Positions 11,197 through 19,122 of a stretch of DNA of 30,537 bases are shown piece by piece; position 1 is the stretch's first letter, and each line of letters starts with the position of its first letter. Where the stretch lies: contig DASVGV010000103.1 of assembly GCA_036379355.1 (NCBI GenBank), forward strand, positions 1 through 30,537. Direction: 5' to 3'. The notes under the pieces are model-generated. The model was not told where the DNA came from and made no database searches. It saw only the letters and a program-made list of their open reading frames with translations. The DNA comes from CAJCIY01 sp036379355. GTDB taxonomy: Bacteria > Actinomycetota > Actinomycetes > Mycobacteriales > CAJCIY01. The translations under genes were made by a program, and so were the position numbers.

Positions 11197-14139
11197 ATGG
11201 CCCAACGTCCGCTGCCCAGCCCCGTCGTCCTCGCTCCCCGCGACGTGAGCGTGGACGTCCGGGCGTTGCGCCGTGACCTCGAGGCACGCGTCGACGGCGA
11301 GGTCCGCTTCGACCCCGGCAGCCGGGGTGCGTACAGCACCGACGCGTCGAACTACCGGCAGGTGCCACTCGGTGTGGTGATCCCCCGTACGGTCGAGGCC
11401 GGGGTGGCCGCGGTCGCGGCGTGCCGGCGGCACCGGGCGCCGGTCGTGTCGCGCGGCGGCGGCACGAGCCTGGCCGGGCAGGCGTGCAACGTGGCCGTGG
11501 TGCTCGACTGGTCGAAGCACTGCCGCGGCGTCGTGTCCGTCGACCCCGCGGGACGCCGCTGCGTCGTCGAGCCGGGCATCGTGCTCGACGAGCTCAACGC
11601 CGCGTTGCGCCCGCACGGGCTGATGTTCGGGCCCCGGCCGGCCACCCACGACCGCTGCACGCTCGGCGGGATGATCGGCAACAACGCCTGCGGCGCCACC
11701 GCGCAGGCGTACGGGAAGACTTCCGACAACGTGCGCCGCCTCGAGGTGCTCCTCGCCGACGGCACCCGCCTGTGGGTGGGCCCGACCGGCGACGCGGCGT
11801 ACGCCGCCGTCCTGGCGGAAGGCGGGCGGCCGGCCGAGCTCTACGCGGGCCTGCGCGCGCTGCGCGACACGTACGCCGAGGAGATCCGGCGCCGCTACCC
11901 CGACATCCCGCGGCGGGTGTCGGGCTACAACCTCGACGACCTGCTGCCCGAGCGGGGGTTCGACGTCGCGCGCCTGCTCGTCGGCAGCGAGGGCACGCTG
12001 GCGACGGTCCTGCACGCCGAGCTGGCGCTGGTGCCGGTGCCCGCGGCGCGCGCCCAGGTCGTGCTCGGCTACCCCGACCTGCCGGCGGCGGCCGACGCCG
12101 CGGCCGGGATCACGCCGTACGGGCCGGAGCAGGTCGAGGGCATCGACGCGCACGCGGTGCGTACCGACCGCACCCGGCGCCTGCACCCGCAGGTGCTCGA
12201 GGCGCTGCCGCGCGGCGAGGCCTGGCTGCTGGTGGTGTTCACCGGCGACACGCAGGCCGAGGCCGACGCGAAGGTGGACGCGCTGCTGGCCGACCTCACC
12301 GGCCACGACGGCGGCGGCCCGTCCGCCCGGCGCTACGACGACCCGGTGGAGGTACGGGCGCTGGCCGCCGTCCGCGAGGACGCCCTCGGCGCGACCAGCC
12401 ACCCGCCGGGCCGGCCGGACGCGTGGGCCGGCTGGGAGGACGCGGCGGTGCCGCCGGCGCGGCTCGGCGACTACCTGCGCGACCTGCTGGCCCTGTACGC
12501 GGAGTTCGGCTTCACCGACGCGGCCGTGTACGGGCACTTCGGGCACGGCTGCGTGCACAGCCGCGTCCCGTTCGACCTGGTGACGGCCGACGGCGTCGAC
12601 GCCTTCCACCGGTTCGTCCGGCGGGCGGCGGCCCTCGTCAGCGCGTACGGGGGCTCGTACTCGGGCGAGCACGGCGACGGCCAGGCCCGCGCCGAGCTGC
12701 TGCCGGCGATGTTCGGCGACGAGATCGTGCGCGCGTTCGAGGAGACCAAGGCGCTGTTCGACCCGGACGGCCGGATGAACCCCGGCAAGGTCGTCCGGCC
12801 GCGGCCGATGACCGGCGACCTGCGGCTGGGTGCGGACTGGTCCCCCGCGATGACCGAGACGTTCTTCGGCTTCCCGGACGACGACGGGCGGTTCGACCGG
12901 GCCGTCGGCCGGTGCGTGGGCGTCGGGCGGTGCCGGCACGACGACGGCGGCGTCATGTGCCCGTCGTACATGGTCACCCGCGAGGAGGAGCACTCCACGC
13001 GGGGGCGCGCGCGGCTGCTGTTCGAGATGCTCGGCGGGCACGCGGACTCGGCGATCACGGACGGCTGGCGCTCGGCGGAGGTCCGCGACGCGCTCGACCT
13101 GTGCCTGGCCTGCAAGGGCTGCAAGCGCGACTGCCCGGTCGAGGTCGACATGGCCACGATGAAGGCGGAGTTCCTCGCCCAGCACTACCGGCGGCGGCTG
13201 CGGCCCCGGGCGCACTACGCGATGGGCTGGCTGCCCGCGGTCGCGCAGGCGGCCGCCCGGGCGCCGCGCCTGGTCAACGCCGTCTCGCGCTCCTCGTTGC
13301 TGCACCCCGCTCTGTGCGCCGCGGGCGGCATCGACCCGCGCCGGTCGATTCCGGTGTTCGCCGAGCAGACCTTCCAGGCCTGGTACGCCGGGCGGCCCCG
13401 GCCGGCCGTCGGCCCGCGCGGCGAGGTGGTGCTGTGGCCGGACACCTTCACCAACCACTTCGCCCCGCACATCGGGCAGGCGGCGGTGTCGGTCCTCGAG
13501 GAGGCCGGCTATGCCGTGGCGGTGCCGACGCAGCCGCTGTGCTGCGGGCTGACGTGGGTCTCGACCGGACAGCTGGGGATCGCGCGGCGCGTCCTGCGCC
13601 GCACGGCGTCCGCGCTCGCGCCGTACCTGGACCGAGGAGCGCGCGTGGTCGGCCTCGAGCCGAGCTGCACGGCCGTGTTCCGGTCGGACGGGCGTGAGCT
13701 GCTGCCACGGGACCGGTCCGTGCGCCGGCTCGGCGAGCGGACGGTGACCCTCGCGGAGCTGCTCCGCCACCACACCGGCGGCTGGCGGCCGCCGGCCGTC
13801 GGCGGGGCGGCGGTCGCGCAGACCCACTGCCACCAGCACGCGGTGCTCGGGTACGACGACGATGCGGCCCTCCTGCGGGAGGCCGGCGTCGAGCTCGACG
13901 TGCTCGACGCCGGATGCTGCGGCCTGGCCGGAAACTTCGGCTTCGAGCGCGGGCACTACGACGTGTCGATGGCGTGCGCCGAGCGGGTGCTGTTCCCGGC
14001 GGTCCGTGCTGCCGCGCCGGCGACGCGCGTGCTCGCCGACGGCTTCAGCTGCCGTACGCAGATCGAGCAGGGCGAGACCGGGCGCGTGCCGGTGCATCTC
14101 GCGGAGGTGCTGGCCCAGGGCCTACGCAGCGTGATGTGA
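11197..14139 (+). CDS. FAD-linked 2-hydroxyacid dehydrogenase fused to Fe-S/CCG domain (D-lactate or D-2-hydroxyglutarate dehydrogenase type)
   Basis: A 980-residue fusion of a GlcD-like flavin half with a GlpC-like iron-sulfur half, as in the YdiJ/Dld-like family; it oxidises a D-2-hydroxyacid and passes electrons toward quinone. FAD-binding (PCMH) motifs are SRGGGTSLAGQ (85-95), GGMIGNNACG (157-166) and GSEGTLA (263-269). The C-terminal flavin domain has YGHFGHGCVHSR (about 442-453) and YSGEHGDGQAR (about 487-497). Ferredoxin-type cysteines are C573, C579 and C588, then C636, C639, C642 and C646. Two CCG modules contain C782-C783 and C907-C908. The ATG at 11197 follows GAGGATCG and gives the expected N-terminus. 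D-lactate, D-2-hydroxyglutarate or glycolate cannot be separated by eye. The gene is divergent from the HPP gene and upstream of the csbD pair. Confidence 0.92.
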   Translation: MAQRPLPSPVVLAPRDVSVDVRALRRDLEARVDGEVRFDPGSRGAYSTDASNYRQVPLGVVIPRTVEAGVAAVAACRRHRAPVVSRGGGTSLAGQACNVAVVLDWSKHCRGVVSVDPAGRRCVVEPGIVLDELNAALRPHGLMFGPRPATHDRCTLGGMIGNNACGATAQAYGKTSDNVRRLEVLLADGTRLWVGPTGDAAYAAVLAEGGRPAELYAGLRALRDTYAEEIRRRYPDIPRRVSGYNLDDLLPERGFDVARLLVGSEGTLATVLHAELALVPVPAARAQVVLGYPDLPAAADAAAGITPYGPEQVEGIDAHAVRTDRTRRLHPQVLEALPRGEAWLLVVFTGDTQAEADAKVDALLADLTGHDGGGPSARRYDDPVEVRALAAVREDALGATSHPPGRPDAWAGWEDAAVPPARLGDYLRDLLALYAEFGFTDAAVYGHFGHGCVHSRVPFDLVTADGVDAFHRFVRRAAALVSAYGGSYSGEHGDGQARAELLPAMFGDEIVRAFEETKALFDPDGRMNPGKVVRPRPMTGDLRLGADWSPAMTETFFGFPDDDGRFDRAVGRCVGVGRCRHDDGGVMCPSYMVTREEEHSTRGRARLLFEMLGGHADSAITDGWRSAEVRDALDLCLACKGCKRDCPVEVDMATMKAEFLAQHYRRRLRPRAHYAMGWLPAVAQAAARAPRLVNAVSRSSLLHPALCAAGGIDPRRSIPVFAEQTFQAWYAGRPRPAVGPRGEVVLWPDTFTNHFAPHIGQAAVSVLEEAGYAVAVPTQPLCCGLTWVSTGQLGIARRVLRRTASALAPYLDRGARVVGLEPSCTAVFRSDGRELLPRDRSVRRLGERTVTLAELLRHHTGGWRPPAVGGAAVAQTHCHQHAVLGYDDDAALLREAGVELDVLDAGCCGLAGNFGFERGHYDVSMACAERVLFPAVRAAAPATRVLADGFSCRTQIEQGETGRVPVHLAEVLAQGLRSVM

Positions 14140-14187
14140 CCCATCCCGCACGCGTTCCGTGCATGGCCCCGGTCGGTGCGGCAAGAC

Positions 14188-14204
14188 CGGAGGTATCCCC
14201 TCCG
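14188..14204 (+). promoter_or_regulatory. Hairpin and possible stress-sigma -10 upstream of csbD pair
   Basis: CGGAGG and CCTCCG form a perfect 6-bp stem with a TATCC loop. The AGGTAT inside (14191-14196) resembles the GGGTAT -10 of actinobacterial general-stress sigma factors, with GGTC 16 bases upstream as a poor -35. CsbD genes are general-stress genes in Bacillus, so this reading is attractive but weak. Confidence 0.3.
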
Positions 14205-14225
14205 ACGAAAGTGAGTGATCACGCC

Positions 14226-14480
14226 ATGCCCACCGTCCCGAACGTCAGCCCCGGCAACGTGCGCGGCCTCGTCGGCAAGCTCGTCGGCGTGTACGAGGAG
14301 ATCGTCGGCAGCCTGCTGTCCAACGACCGCCTGAAGAAGCGTGGCCAGCTGCACCAGAAGGCCGCGGACAAGCGGCTCGACGCGCTCGAGCACGGCGCGA
14401 AGGCGGCCAAGCACGAGGCCACGGCCACCGCCGCGGAGCAGGGCGAGCGCACCGCCCAGAAGTCGAAGCAGACCGCCTGA
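14226..14480 (+). CDS. Small CsbD-like stress protein, first of a pair
   Basis: An 84-residue hydrophilic, Lys/Ala/Glu-rich protein. The core VRGLVGKLVGVYEEIVGSLL (13-32) followed by an NDRLKKRGQLHQKAADKRLD segment looks like the CsbD fold (K-G-x-x-x-x-x-G then lengthening helices), with a low-complexity helical tail. The family is stress-induced in Bacillus and Enterobacteria; the molecular function is unknown. The ATG at 14226 is preferred; a GTG at 14211 and an ATG at 14163 are in frame, and ribosome-site support is weak for all of them. It ends 15 bases before the second csbD gene. Confidence 0.78.
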   Translation: MPTVPNVSPGNVRGLVGKLVGVYEEIVGSLLSNDRLKKRGQLHQKAADKRLDALEHGAKAAKHEATATAAEQGERTAQKSKQTA

Positions 14481-14495
14481 CGAAAGGAGACACCC

Positions 14496-14693
14496 ATGAG
14501 CCTCATCGAGCAGGCGAAGGGCAACATCAAGGACAAGGTCGGCCAGGTCACGAACAACGACGACCTGCAGGCCGAGGGCGAGGCCCAGCAGGAGAAGGGC
14601 GAGGCCGAGACCAAGGCCACCGCCGAGAAGAGCAAGGCACAGGCCGACGAGAAGCAGGCCGACGCTCTCGACCGGCAGGCCGACCACCTCTGA
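14496..14693 (+). CDS. CsbD family stress-response protein
   Basis: A 65-residue protein with a typical CsbD N-terminus, EQAKGNIKDKVGQVTNNDDLQAEG within residues 5-28, followed by a highly charged Glu/Lys/Ala helix. Its family is general-stress induced, of unknown biochemical role, and soluble. AAAGGAGA lies seven bases before the ATG, a strong ribosome site. Together with the preceding gene it forms a two-gene stress unit that ends at a strong terminator hairpin 15 bases downstream. Confidence 0.9.
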   Translation: MSLIEQAKGNIKDKVGQVTNNDDLQAEGEAQQEKGEAETKATAEKSKAQADEKQADALDRQADHL

Positions 14694-14707
14694 GCTCTGC
14701 GTACGAG

Positions 14708-14739
14708 ACGGGGCGATCACCGACAGGTGGTCGCCCCGT
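14708..14739. terminator. Terminator hairpin after csbD pair
   Basis: ACGGGGCGATCACC (14708-14721) pairs with GGTGGTCGCCCCGT (14726-14739) over 14 pairs with a single G-T wobble, around a GACA loop. Only a short T run (TTCCT) follows. It separates csbD from the convergent flavoprotein gene. Confidence 0.85.
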
Positions 14740-14768
14740 TCCTCATGGCGCTCCCGCTCCCTCCCCGC

Positions 14769-14825
14769 CGAGATGCGCCAGGCAACCACATCTCGGCGCG
14801 ATCGGCGTACATCTGCCACATCTCG
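14769..14825 (+). repeat. 57-bp tripartite intergenic repeat, copy B
   Basis: It starts CGAGATGCGCCAGG, has CCACATCTCGGCG with the TCTCG at element positions 23-27, and ends TCTGCCACATCTCG. Here the 5' arm CGCCGAGATG (14766-14775) is a perfect 10-bp complement of the middle arm CATCTCGGCG (14789-14798), and it can also pair with the 3' arm. Flanking CCCCGC and CGGGG extend the outer stem. It lies between the csbD terminator and the stop of the convergent flavoprotein gene. Confidence 0.82.
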
Positions 14826-14856
14826 CGGGGATGGGGGTCGAGGCGTACGAGTTCGG

Positions 14857-16473
14857 TCAGGCGGGGTCGAGCAGGACGCCCGGGTTGAGGATGCCGTGGG
14901 GGTCCAGCGCTGCCTTCGCGGCGCGCAGCGCGCCGGCGAACAGGTCCGGGCGCTGCCGGTCGTACTGCGGACGATGCATCCGGCCGACGGCGTGGTGATG
15001 GGTGATCGTGCCGCCGCCCTCGAGCACCGCCTCGGCCGCAGCGTGCTTGACCTCGGTCCACATCGCGATCTCGCTGCCCTGCCGGCCGGTGCCCGACCAC
15101 GAGTAGTACGGCGCGGGACCGTCGGGGTAGACGTGGGTGAACCGGCACGACAGCAGCGGGTCATGGCCGAAGACCTCCCGCAGCGCCCGGCCCATCCGAT
15201 CACGGACGAGGGCGTCGAACTCCGGCCACCGGTCCCAGGTGATCGCAGTCTCGAAGGTGTCCGCGACCAGGCCGAGGCTCGTCTCCACACCCGGCCGGAC
15301 GCCGATGAACGCGTCCCGCCAGGCGCCGACCGCGCCGCCGCGGCCGGTGGGGCGGCCCTCCCCGTCCGAGACGGCCACATCGGCGTCGTCGATGTGGCCG
15401 CCGCAGTCGCGGGCGATCTCGACGGCCTGGGCGATCGGACCGCGCTGGGACAGGTCCGCCGACTCGAAGCCGATGATCAGCAGTGCCTGAGCGCCGTCGA
15501 GGCCGGCCGCGCGGCCGGCCTCGGCGGGATCGAGCAGGCGCAGGTTGGCCGGCCAGAGCTTGGCCTGCACGACGTGCCGGGCCGCTTCGTACCCCTGCTG
15601 CCACGAGTCGAAGACCACGCCCGCGGTGGCGCGGAAGGTGGGCCGGCGCTGGATGCGCATCCACGCCTCGGTGACGATCCCGAGGATGCCCTCGCTGCCG
15701 AGCACGAGCCGGTCCGGCGACGGGCCGGCGCCGGACCCCGGCAGACGTCGTGACTCCCACCAGCCCTGCGGTGTGAGCATCCGTACGGACTCGACGAAGT
15801 CGTCGATGTGCGTGTGGTTGGTGGCGTAGTGCCCACCGGACCGCGTGACGATCCAGCCGCCGAGCGAGGAGAAGCGGAAGGACTGCGGGAAGTGGCGCAG
15901 CGTGTAGCCCTGCGGCCGCAGCTGGTCCTCGAGGTGTGGCCCGAAGACCCCGGCCTGGATGCGGGCGGCGCGGGAGGTCTCGTCGATCTCCAGCACCTGG
16001 TCGAGCCGGTCGAGGGCGATGGTCACGACCGCGTCGGCCTCGGGCGGGTTCACGCCCCAGACCACCGACGACCCGCCGCCGTACGGGACGACCACGTGGC
16101 CGGCGCCGTCGCACCAGTCGAGGGTCTGTTCGAGCTCGGCCTCGCTGCGCGGGTGCGCGACCACGTCCGGCGGGTTCGGGAACTCGAGGTTGAAGGCGTG
16201 CGTCCGGTCGGTGAAGGCGGCGCCGTACGCGTGGAACGCCCGCTCCCACGTGTCGGTGGTGCACCAGTCCGCGACGCCGTCCGGCACCCGGACGCGCGGC
16301 GCCCGCAGCTCGGCGTCGGCGAGGTCGGGGACCGGCCCCGGCTCGATCGGCGTACCGGCCCGCTCGGACAGGTGGCGGGCCAGCCCGGCGCGGTCGGCGT
16401 CGGTCGGCTCCTCCGACTCCAGGCACCAGGCCCAGAACGACCGGCGCCCGGTGGCTGCGGTGGGGGCGGCCAC
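14857..16473 (-). CDS. FAD-binding oxidoreductase, alkyl-DHAP synthase-like
   Basis: A 538-residue flavoprotein of the VAO/PCMH class resembling alkyldihydroxyacetonephosphate synthase (AGPS). FAD-binding features are VVPYGGGSSVVWG (128-140), GVFGPHLEDQL (175-185), QSFRFSSLGGWIVTRSGG (197-214) and GSEGILGIVTEA (259-270). The AGPS-type triple histidine is H492-H494 in THHHAVGRMH, and a tyrosine-rich CRFTHVYPDG segment (443-452) sits where the AGPS catalytic Tyr is found. No other ether-lipid gene is present, so it may act on another substrate; annotated actinobacterial relatives are of unproven function. The GTG start lies 5 bases after the crotonase stop, and GAGGGC precedes it at about 10 bases. 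It is the last gene of the catabolic operon. The long open frame continuing upstream through neighbouring genes is not part of it. Confidence 0.85.
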   Translation of the reverse strand: MAAPTAATGRRSFWAWCLESEEPTDADRAGLARHLSERAGTPIEPGPVPDLADAELRAPRVRVPDGVADWCTTDTWERAFHAYGAAFTDRTHAFNLEFPNPPDVVAHPRSEAELEQTLDWCDGAGHVVVPYGGGSSVVWGVNPPEADAVVTIALDRLDQVLEIDETSRAARIQAGVFGPHLEDQLRPQGYTLRHFPQSFRFSSLGGWIVTRSGGHYATNHTHIDDFVESVRMLTPQGWWESRRLPGSGAGPSPDRLVLGSEGILGIVTEAWMRIQRRPTFRATAGVVFDSWQQGYEAARHVVQAKLWPANLRLLDPAEAGRAAGLDGAQALLIIGFESADLSQRGPIAQAVEIARDCGGHIDDADVAVSDGEGRPTGRGGAVGAWRDAFIGVRPGVETSLGLVADTFETAITWDRWPEFDALVRDRMGRALREVFGHDPLLSCRFTHVYPDGPAPYYSWSGTGRQGSEIAMWTEVKHAAAEAVLEGGGTITHHHAVGRMHRPQYDRQRPDLFAGALRAAKAALDPHGILNPGVLLDPA

Positions 16474-16478
16474 GGCCG

Positions 16479-17264
16479 TCAGCTGCCCTCGAAGCGGGGT
16501 TCCCGCTTCTCCAGGAACGAGCGCATGCCCTCCTGGAAGTCCTTCGTCGCCACCAGCGGCAGCAGCTGCTGGTAGACGCGCTGGACGTGCGGGGTGAAGC
16601 CCTCCTCGGCGCCGTACCGCAGCATCCGCTTGGCGGCGCGGACCGCGAGCGGCGCGTTCGCGGCGATCCGCCGGCCCAGGTCGACGGCGGCGTCGACGAC
16701 CTCGCCGTCCGGGACGACGCGGCTGACCAGGCCGAGCTCGAGCAGCCGGTCGGCGGTGAGGGTCTCGGCGGTGAAGAAGATCTCGGCCGCGACCGAGGCG
16801 CCGACCAGCCGCGGCAGCAGCCAGGTGCCGCCGGACTCGGGGAGGATCCCGCGCTTGACGAACGCGGGGGCGACCTTCGCCGATGCCGCCGCGAGCCGGA
16901 TGTCGCAGCCGAGCGCGAGGTCCATGCCGTACCCGGCGGCGCCGCCGTTCAGCGCGCAGATCGTCGGCACGTCGATCTCGTGCAGGACGACCGGCGGCGT
17001 GCTGCGGACGTTCAGCTCGCCCGACCGCGGCGTGAAGTCCAGGCCGTCGCCCGAGGTCTGCTCGGCGAGGTCGAGGCCGGCGCAGAACGCGCGGCCGGCG
17101 CCGGTGATCACCACCGCGCGGACGTCTCGGTCCGCGTCGGCCGCGAGCAGGGCCGCCGAGAGCTCGGCCAGCATCGGCCCGCTGATGGTGTTCATCCGGT
17201 CGGGGCGGTTGAGGGTGACGACCCGGACGCCGTCGGTCGTCTCGGTCAGGACCTGCTCGGGCAT
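16479..17264 (-). CDS. Enoyl-CoA hydratase/isomerase (crotonase) family protein
   Basis: A 261-residue crotonase. The oxyanion hole elements are AFCAGLDL (59-66) and ALNGGAAGYGMDLALGCD (104-121). The two catalytic glutamates of classical hydratases are not kept: D115 is at the first position and A134 at the second. An acidic residue is instead at E143 in LPESGGTWLLPRLVG, where PaaG-type isomerases have Asp. So isomerase or another crotonase activity is as likely as hydration. GGAGG lies six to ten bases before the ATG. It is 39 bases after the HMG-CoA lyase-like gene and 5 bases before the flavoprotein gene, in one operon handling short acyl-CoA compounds. Confidence 0.92.
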   Translation of the reverse strand: MPEQVLTETTDGVRVVTLNRPDRMNTISGPMLAELSAALLAADADRDVRAVVITGAGRAFCAGLDLAEQTSGDGLDFTPRSGELNVRSTPPVVLHEIDVPTICALNGGAAGYGMDLALGCDIRLAAASAKVAPAFVKRGILPESGGTWLLPRLVGASVAAEIFFTAETLTADRLLELGLVSRVVPDGEVVDAAVDLGRRIAANAPLAVRAAKRMLRYGAEEGFTPHVQRVYQQLLPLVATKDFQEGMRSFLEKREPRFEGS

Positions 17265-17303
17265 GCCGGCCTCCTCGGTTCGGTCCGGCGACCGTACCCC
17301 GGC

Positions 17304-18218
17304 TCAGGCGGGGTAGCGGCGGGTACGGGGACCCGCTCGGAGCACCTGCGAGGGCACGGTGTGCCCGACGAGGCGCTCGGCGTCCGCCGACGCCTCCAGC
17401 AGCGCCGGCAGGTCTATGCCGGTGTCGATGCCCATGTCCTCGACCATGTGGACGAGGTCCTCGGTCACCACGTTGCCGGTCGCACCGGGCGCGAACGGGC
17501 ACCCGCCGAGCCCGCCGACCGAGGCGTCGAAGTCGGTGACGCCCATCTGGAGTCCGATGAGGACGTTCGCCAGACCCGTACCGCGCGTGTTGTGGAAGTG
17601 CAGGTTCAGCGGCAGGTCGGGCAGCGCGGACCGGGTCTCGCCGACGAGGGCGGCGACCCGTCCCGGCGTCCCCATGCCGGTGGTGTCGCCGTAGGCGATC
17701 TGGTCGGCCCCGAGCGAGGCGGCGGTCTTGGCCACCCACAGCGACCGGTCGACGGGCACGTCGCCCTCGAACGGGCAGCCGAAGGCGGTCGACACCACCA
17801 CCTGGACGGTGGCGCCGGCGTCGTGCGCGGCGGCGATGATCTCGGCGATCTGGTCGAGCGACTCGCCGGTGGACCGGTTCACGTTCTTGCGGTTGTGCGT
17901 CTCGGAGGCGGACACCACGACGTTCAGCTCGGGGACGCCGAGCGACAGCGCCCGCTGCGCGCCGCGCATGTTCGGCACGAGCGCGCTGTAGTGGATGCCC
18001 TGCGACCGGTCCAGCGCCGCCCACACCTCCTCGGCGTCGGCCATCGCCGGCACCGCCTTCGGCGACACGAACGAGCAGGCCTCGATCCGCTTGACGCCGG
18101 TCAGCGCCAGGGCCCGTACCAGCTCGATCTTGGCGTCGGTCGGCATCGGCGGCTCGGTCTGCAGGCCGTCGCGGGGCGCCACCTCGCGCAGGCTGATCGC
18201 GGCCGGCAGGTCACTCAC
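17304..18218 (-). CDS. Hydroxymethylglutaryl-CoA lyase-type enzyme
   Basis: A 304-residue TIM-barrel protein of the HMG-CoA lyase/DRE metallolyase family. It would cleave 3-hydroxy-3-methylglutaryl-CoA to acetyl-CoA and acetoacetate, the last step of leucine breakdown, or act on a similar 3-hydroxyacyl-CoA. Motifs visible are APRDGLQ (14-20, Arg and metal Asp), the metal-binding histidines in LHFHNTRG, and GGLGGCPFAPGATGN with the loop cysteine. The start is GTG at 18216-18218, since GGAGG is eight bases upstream; an earlier GTG at 18225 lies inside that ribosome site. The start overlaps the dehalogenase stop (GTGAGTGA), suggesting translational coupling. Confidence 0.93.
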   Translation of the reverse strand: MSDLPAAISLREVAPRDGLQTEPPMPTDAKIELVRALALTGVKRIEACSFVSPKAVPAMADAEEVWAALDRSQGIHYSALVPNMRGAQRALSLGVPELNVVVSASETHNRKNVNRSTGESLDQIAEIIAAAHDAGATVQVVVSTAFGCPFEGDVPVDRSLWVAKTAASLGADQIAYGDTTGMGTPGRVAALVGETRSALPDLPLNLHFHNTRGTGLANVLIGLQMGVTDFDASVGGLGGCPFAPGATGNVVTEDLVHMVEDMGIDTGIDLPALLEASADAERLVGHTVPSQVLRAGPRTRRYPA

Positions 18219-19122
18219 GGAAGCCACCTCCGGCGAACTCGGTGATCACCGGGACGAGCTGGTCCGGCGCGTCCTCCTGCAGGAAGTGCGCGGCACCCGT
18301 GACGGTCTGGTGGCGCAGGCCCTGCGTCCCGGGAATGTTCTTCAGCAGCGGCGCGTCGCCGCCCTTGGTGATCGGGTCGCTGTCGGAGAACGCGCACAGG
18401 AACGGCCTGTCGAACCGGCGCATCACCTCCCACGCCTCCTGCTGCCTCGGTGTCTCGACATTGTCGGGCGACTGCGGGATCAGCCCGGGCAGGGCACGCG
18501 GTCCCGCCTTGTACGAGGGGTCCGGGAACGGCGCCTCGTACGCCGCGATCTCCGCGGCGGACAGCTCGCGCTTGCAGCCGCCCTTGACCAGGAAGCCGAC
18601 CGGCAGGTCCTCCGTCTTCTGGACGAAGTCGTAGAAGGCCCACCAGGCCTCGCCCATCCGGTGCTCGCCGTCGGGCAGCCCGGTGTTCGCCGCGACCACG
18701 CGGGCGAACCGGTCCGGCCGGGCCGCCACCAGCCGCAGCCCGATGAGGCCGCCCCAGTCCTGGCAGAACAGCGTGATGTCGGTGAGGCCGAGGGCGTCGA
18801 AGACGAGCGACGACGTCCACGCGACGTGGCGGGCGTACGTGTGGTCGCTCATCAGCGCCGGCTTGTCGCTGCGGCCGAACCCGACGAGGTCGGGGGCAAC
18901 GACCCGAAAGCCCTGCGCGACAAGGGGTCCGACCATGTGCCGGTAGAGGTACGACCACGTCGGCTCGCCGTGCATGAGCAGCACGACCGGGCCGGATCCC
19001 TCGTCGACGTACGCCATCCGCACGGTGTGGCCCTCGGCGTCGACGACGTCCGCGTAGTGGGGGGCGAAGTTCCAGCCGGGTAGCGCGTCGAAAGAGCTGT
19101 CAGGCGTACGCAGCAGGTCCAT
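18211..19122 (-). CDS. Haloalkane dehalogenase-like alpha/beta hydrolase (HLD-I type)
   Basis: A 303-residue protein that looks like subfamily I haloalkane dehalogenases, which replace halogen by hydroxyl on haloalkanes in the cytoplasm. Motifs: HGEPTWSYLYR (51-61, oxyanion region), CQDWGG (120-125, nucleophile Asp122 and halide-binding Trp123), acid Asp249 in DSDPIT, and base His279 in GAAHFLQED. W160-W161 in the cap are candidates for the second halide-binding residue, but the exact match is uncertain, so epoxide or ester hydrolysis cannot be excluded. The start MDLLRTPD agrees with family N-termini, although no clear ribosome site is seen. It overlaps the upstream PH-protein gene by 23 bases and the HMG-CoA lyase start by 8, which makes coupling likely. 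Confidence 0.9.
   Translation of the reverse strand: MDLLRTPDSSFDALPGWNFAPHYADVVDAEGHTVRMAYVDEGSGPVVLLMHGEPTWSYLYRHMVGPLVAQGFRVVAPDLVGFGRSDKPALMSDHTYARHVAWTSSLVFDALGLTDITLFCQDWGGLIGLRLVAARPDRFARVVAANTGLPDGEHRMGEAWWAFYDFVQKTEDLPVGFLVKGGCKRELSAAEIAAYEAPFPDPSYKAGPRALPGLIPQSPDNVETPRQQEAWEVMRRFDRPFLCAFSDSDPITKGGDAPLLKNIPGTQGLRHQTVTGAAHFLQEDAPDQLVPVITEFAGGGFRE

Noticed and set aside
14148..14162. GCACG-CGTGC hairpin after the dehydrogenase gene as a terminator
   Set aside because: Only a 5-bp stem with no T-tract; too weak in this base composition.
16474..18024. Upstream extension of the flavoprotein frame through crotonase and HMG-CoA lyase genes
   Set aside because: The extra part translates to shadow sequence. 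The family-like protein begins at the GTG at 16473 and the overlapped genes have their own motifs and ribosome sites.
18219..18227. GTG at 18225-18227 as HMG-CoA lyase start
   Set aside because: This codon lies within the GGAGG ribosome site that serves the GTG at 18216-18218.
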